This document shows positions 9,784-11,278 of a DNA stretch of 11,278 nt, in pieces. Under the pieces are notes generated by a model, which worked only from the letters and a program-made list of their open reading frames with translations, had not been told where the DNA came from and did no database searches. Position numbers and translations under genes: made by a program. The first letter of the stretch is position 1. The number at the start of each line of letters is the position of its first letter. Source of the DNA: an uncultured Clostridia bacterium. GTDB taxonomy: Bacteria > Bacillota > Clostridia > Oscillospirales > Acutalibacteraceae. The DNA is taken from positions 1-11,278 of the forward strand of contig CALWVC010000214.1 of assembly GCA_944384865.1 (NCBI GenBank). Reading direction: 5' to 3'.

Positions 9784-10986
9784 ATGGCAAAAGAACATTT
9801 TGAACGTACGAAACCCCATGTAAACATTGGTACGATCGGTCACGTCGATCATGGTAAGACCACTTTGACCGCTGCGATCACCAAGGTTCTGTCTTTTAAG
9901 GGCGACGCAGACTTTACCGATTATGCAAACATCGATAAGGCGCCCGAAGAGCGTGAGCGCGGTATCACGATCAATACTGCACACGTTGAGTATCAGACCG
10001 ACAAAAGACACTATGCGCACGTTGACTGCCCTGGCCATGCCGACTATGTTAAAAACATGATCACCGGTGCTGCGCAGATGGACGGCGCGATCCTGGTTAT
10101 CGCTGCTACCGACGGCCCGATGGCGCAGACCAAAGAGCACCTTCTGCTTGCCCGTCAGGTTGGCGTGCCGGCGATTGTCGTGTTCATGAACAAGTGCGAC
10201 CAGGTAGACGATCCGGAGCTGCTGGATCTGGTCGAGATGGAAATCCGCGAGACGCTGAGCAAATATGAGTTCCCCGGCGATGATATTCCGATCATCCGCG
10301 GTTCTGCACTGCAGGCGCTGGAGTCTACCTCTACTGATATCAACGCGCCGGAGTATGCGCCGATCATTGAGCTGATGAACGCGGTAGACGAATATATCCC
10401 GACGCCTGATCGTAAGGCTGATCAGCCGTTCCTGATGCCTGTTGAAGATGTATTCACTATCACCGGCCGCGGCACCGTTGCTACCGGTAGAGTGGAGCGT
10501 GGCCAGCTGAAAACCGGCGAAGAAGTTGAGATCATCGGTCTGACCGAAGAGCGCCGCAAGGTTGTTGTTACCGGTATCGAGATGTTCAGAAAGATTCTGG
10601 ATTATGCCGAGGCCGGCGATAACATCGGCGCGCTGCTGCGCGGTGTACAGCGTAATGAAATTGAGCGCGGTCAGGTGCTTTGCGCACCGGGTTCGATTAA
10701 TCCCCACACCAAGTTCCATGGGCAGGTTTATGTTCTGACCAAGGATGAGGGCGGCCGTCATACGCCGTTCTTCAACAACTACCGTCCGCAGTTCTATTTC
10801 AGAACCACTGACGTTACCGGCGTGATCACGCTGCCGGAAGGCACCGAGATGTGCATGCCCGGCGATAACGTCGAGATGGACGTTGAGTTGATTTCCCCCA
10901 TCGCGATCGAAGAGGGCCTGCGTTTTGCTATCCGTGAGGGCGGCAGAACAGTTGGTTCCGGCGTTGTTACCAAAGTGAACGCTTAA
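9784..10986 (+). CDS. tuf: Translation elongation factor Tu
   Basis: EF-Tu is the GTPase that delivers aminoacyl-tRNA to the ribosomal A site. The 400-residue protein shows GHVDHGKT (19-26), switch I RGITI (59-63), DCPGH (81-85, catalytic His85) and NKCD (136-139), with the G5-type SALQAL further on. These are followed by domain II (from about residue 210, including ITGRGTVATGRVERG) and domain III (including the QVYVLTKDEGGRHTPF block). No key residue is missing. ATG at 9784 lies 9 bases after AAGGAGG (9768-9774). It is the last gene of the str operon and probably has its own promoter (9713-9741). A strong terminator begins 16 bases after the stop. It is the only tuf in the window, and whether a second copy exists elsewhere cannot be seen. 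Confidence 0.99.
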   Translation: MAKEHFERTKPHVNIGTIGHVDHGKTTLTAAITKVLSFKGDADFTDYANIDKAPEERERGITINTAHVEYQTDKRHYAHVDCPGHADYVKNMITGAAQMDGAILVIAATDGPMAQTKEHLLLARQVGVPAIVVFMNKCDQVDDPELLDLVEMEIRETLSKYEFPGDDIPIIRGSALQALESTSTDINAPEYAPIIELMNAVDEYIPTPDRKADQPFLMPVEDVFTITGRGTVATGRVERGQLKTGEEVEIIGLTEERRKVVVTGIEMFRKILDYAEAGDNIGALLRGVQRNEIERGQVLCAPGSINPHTKFHGQVYVLTKDEGGRHTPFFNNYRPQFYFRTTDVTGVITLPEGTEMCMPGDNVEMDVELISPIAIEEGLRFAIREGGRTVGSGVVTKVNA

Positions 10987-11001
10987 TTTTTGTCTTGCAA
11001 T

Positions 11002-11036
11002 AAAACGGCACAGGATTTCCTGTGCCGTTTTCCTTT
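11002..11036 (+). terminator. Intrinsic terminator after tuf
   Basis: A perfect 13-bp stem (11002-11014 with 11019-11031) closes the loop ATTT. The core is ACGGCACAGG paired with CCTGTGCCGT, and it is followed by TTTTCCTTT. The A-run on the left arm means it may also work in reverse. It ends the str operon. Confidence 0.93.
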
Positions 11037-11076
11037 GTAGCAGTTGGGCGCAGGAAGGTTTTTAGATAGAAAAATA

Positions 11077-11094
11077 CGGCTGGTTGGCGGAATA
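11077..11094 (+). repeat. Short motif, copy 2 (CGGCTGGTT-N2-CGGAATA)
   Basis: This is the second occurrence of the two-block motif found just after rpoC (6104-6122), here with a two-base spacer. It lies in the otherwise empty stretch between the tuf terminator and the next promoter. Function is unknown. Confidence 0.3.
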
Positions 11095-11143
11095 TACACC
11101 CGCACAGGCAGCTGGATAACTTTTGGGAGAATTAAAACGACGG

Positions 11144-11171
11144 TTGACTTTGGTGAGAAATCTGTTATTAT
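11144..11171 (+). promoter_or_regulatory. Sigma-A promoter of the gene starting at 11222
   Basis: TTGACT (11144-11149, five of six consensus bases) is followed by a 16-base spacer and TATTAT (11166-11171, five of six). TATAAA at 11169-11174 is an alternative -10 with a less favourable 19-base spacer. Transcription would start near 11178, leaving a leader of about 44 nt. No operator was recognised. Confidence 0.72.
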
Positions 11172-11221
11172 AAAACAAAGTCTGTGTGATGGTTTTCAAC
11201 GAACAGAAAGGACGGTAAAAG

Positions 11222-11278
11222 ATGTGTAAACGCTTTGTCAGTCTGTTGATGGCGCTGGCCTTCGGGGTGACGGTGCTG
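11222..11278 (+). CDS. Start of an unidentified gene with a signal-peptide-like N-terminus, cut by the window edge
   Basis: Only 19 codons are visible: MCKRFVSLLMALAFGVTVL. A short basic stretch (Lys3, Arg4) followed by an unbroken hydrophobic run from Phe5 fits the n- and h-regions of a signal peptide or an N-terminal membrane anchor. The cleavage site is not reached, so secreted protein, lipoprotein and anchored protein cannot be told apart. The start is supported by AAAGGA (11207-11212) 9 bases before the ATG and by a promoter 50 bases upstream. It lies after the tuf terminator and so is an independent unit. Function cannot be assigned. Confidence 0.75.
   Translation, partial: MCKRFVSLLMALAFGVTVL

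Noticed and set aside
8630..10761. Two further long minus-strand frames (360 and 331 codons) opposite fusA and tuf
   Set aside because: They overlap canonical elongation factor genes and have no recognisable domains. They are artefacts of codon bias.
11044..11229. 61-codon frame over the promoter before the last gene
   Set aside because: It starts with TTG without a ribosome binding site, covers the -35 and -10 boxes, and overlaps the better-supported start at 11222.

Overview
The window is a housekeeping segment from a moderately GC-rich, low-redundancy Firmicutes genome. All genes lie on the + strand. It holds the 3' two thirds of rpoB, complete rpoC, the str operon (rpsL, rpsG, fusA, tuf) and the first codons of an unidentified gene that appears to be exported. 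The organism is most likely a member of class Clostridia, probably Oscillospirales/Ruminococcaceae-like. The reasons are the RpoC of about 1195 residues without the large proteobacterial insertion, the 137-residue S12 with the Gram-positive N-terminal extension, the 156-residue S7, strong AAGGAGG ribosome binding sites, and EF-G and RpoB wording that I associate with that order from memory. No alignment was run.

Layout: rpoB (1-2499, 5' end outside the window) and rpoC (2514-6101) are 14 bases apart and co-transcribed, and they end at a strong intrinsic terminator (6136-6174). A 446-base gap follows with no credible gene. It ends in a near-consensus promoter (6374-6402) and a leader of about 140 nt for the str operon. 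rpsL (6548-6961) is separated from rpsG (7115-7585, GTG start) by an unusually long 153-base spacer that can fold into two hairpins and contains a 22-codon reading frame with a Shine-Dalgarno-like sequence. fusA (7604-9688) follows closely. A 95-base gap before tuf (9784-10986) carries a likely second promoter overlapped by an inverted repeat. A strong terminator (11002-11036) ends the operon. A new promoter (11144-11171) then drives the partial gene at 11222.

Together the genes supply the transcription and translation machinery: the RNA polymerase beta and beta' subunits, two small-subunit ribosomal proteins (decoding centre and 3' major domain) and the two main elongation GTPases. The arrangement lets rpoBC, the str operon and tuf be expressed at different levels.

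I see no new biological system, mobile element, CRISPR array, tRNA or rRNA here. The observations most worth a second look are an alanine in S12 at the position of the streptomycin-determining lysine 88 (E. coli gene numbering), the structured rpsL-rpsG spacer, and the fusA-tuf spacer, where an inverted repeat overlaps a promoter and also looks like a terminator for antisense transcription.
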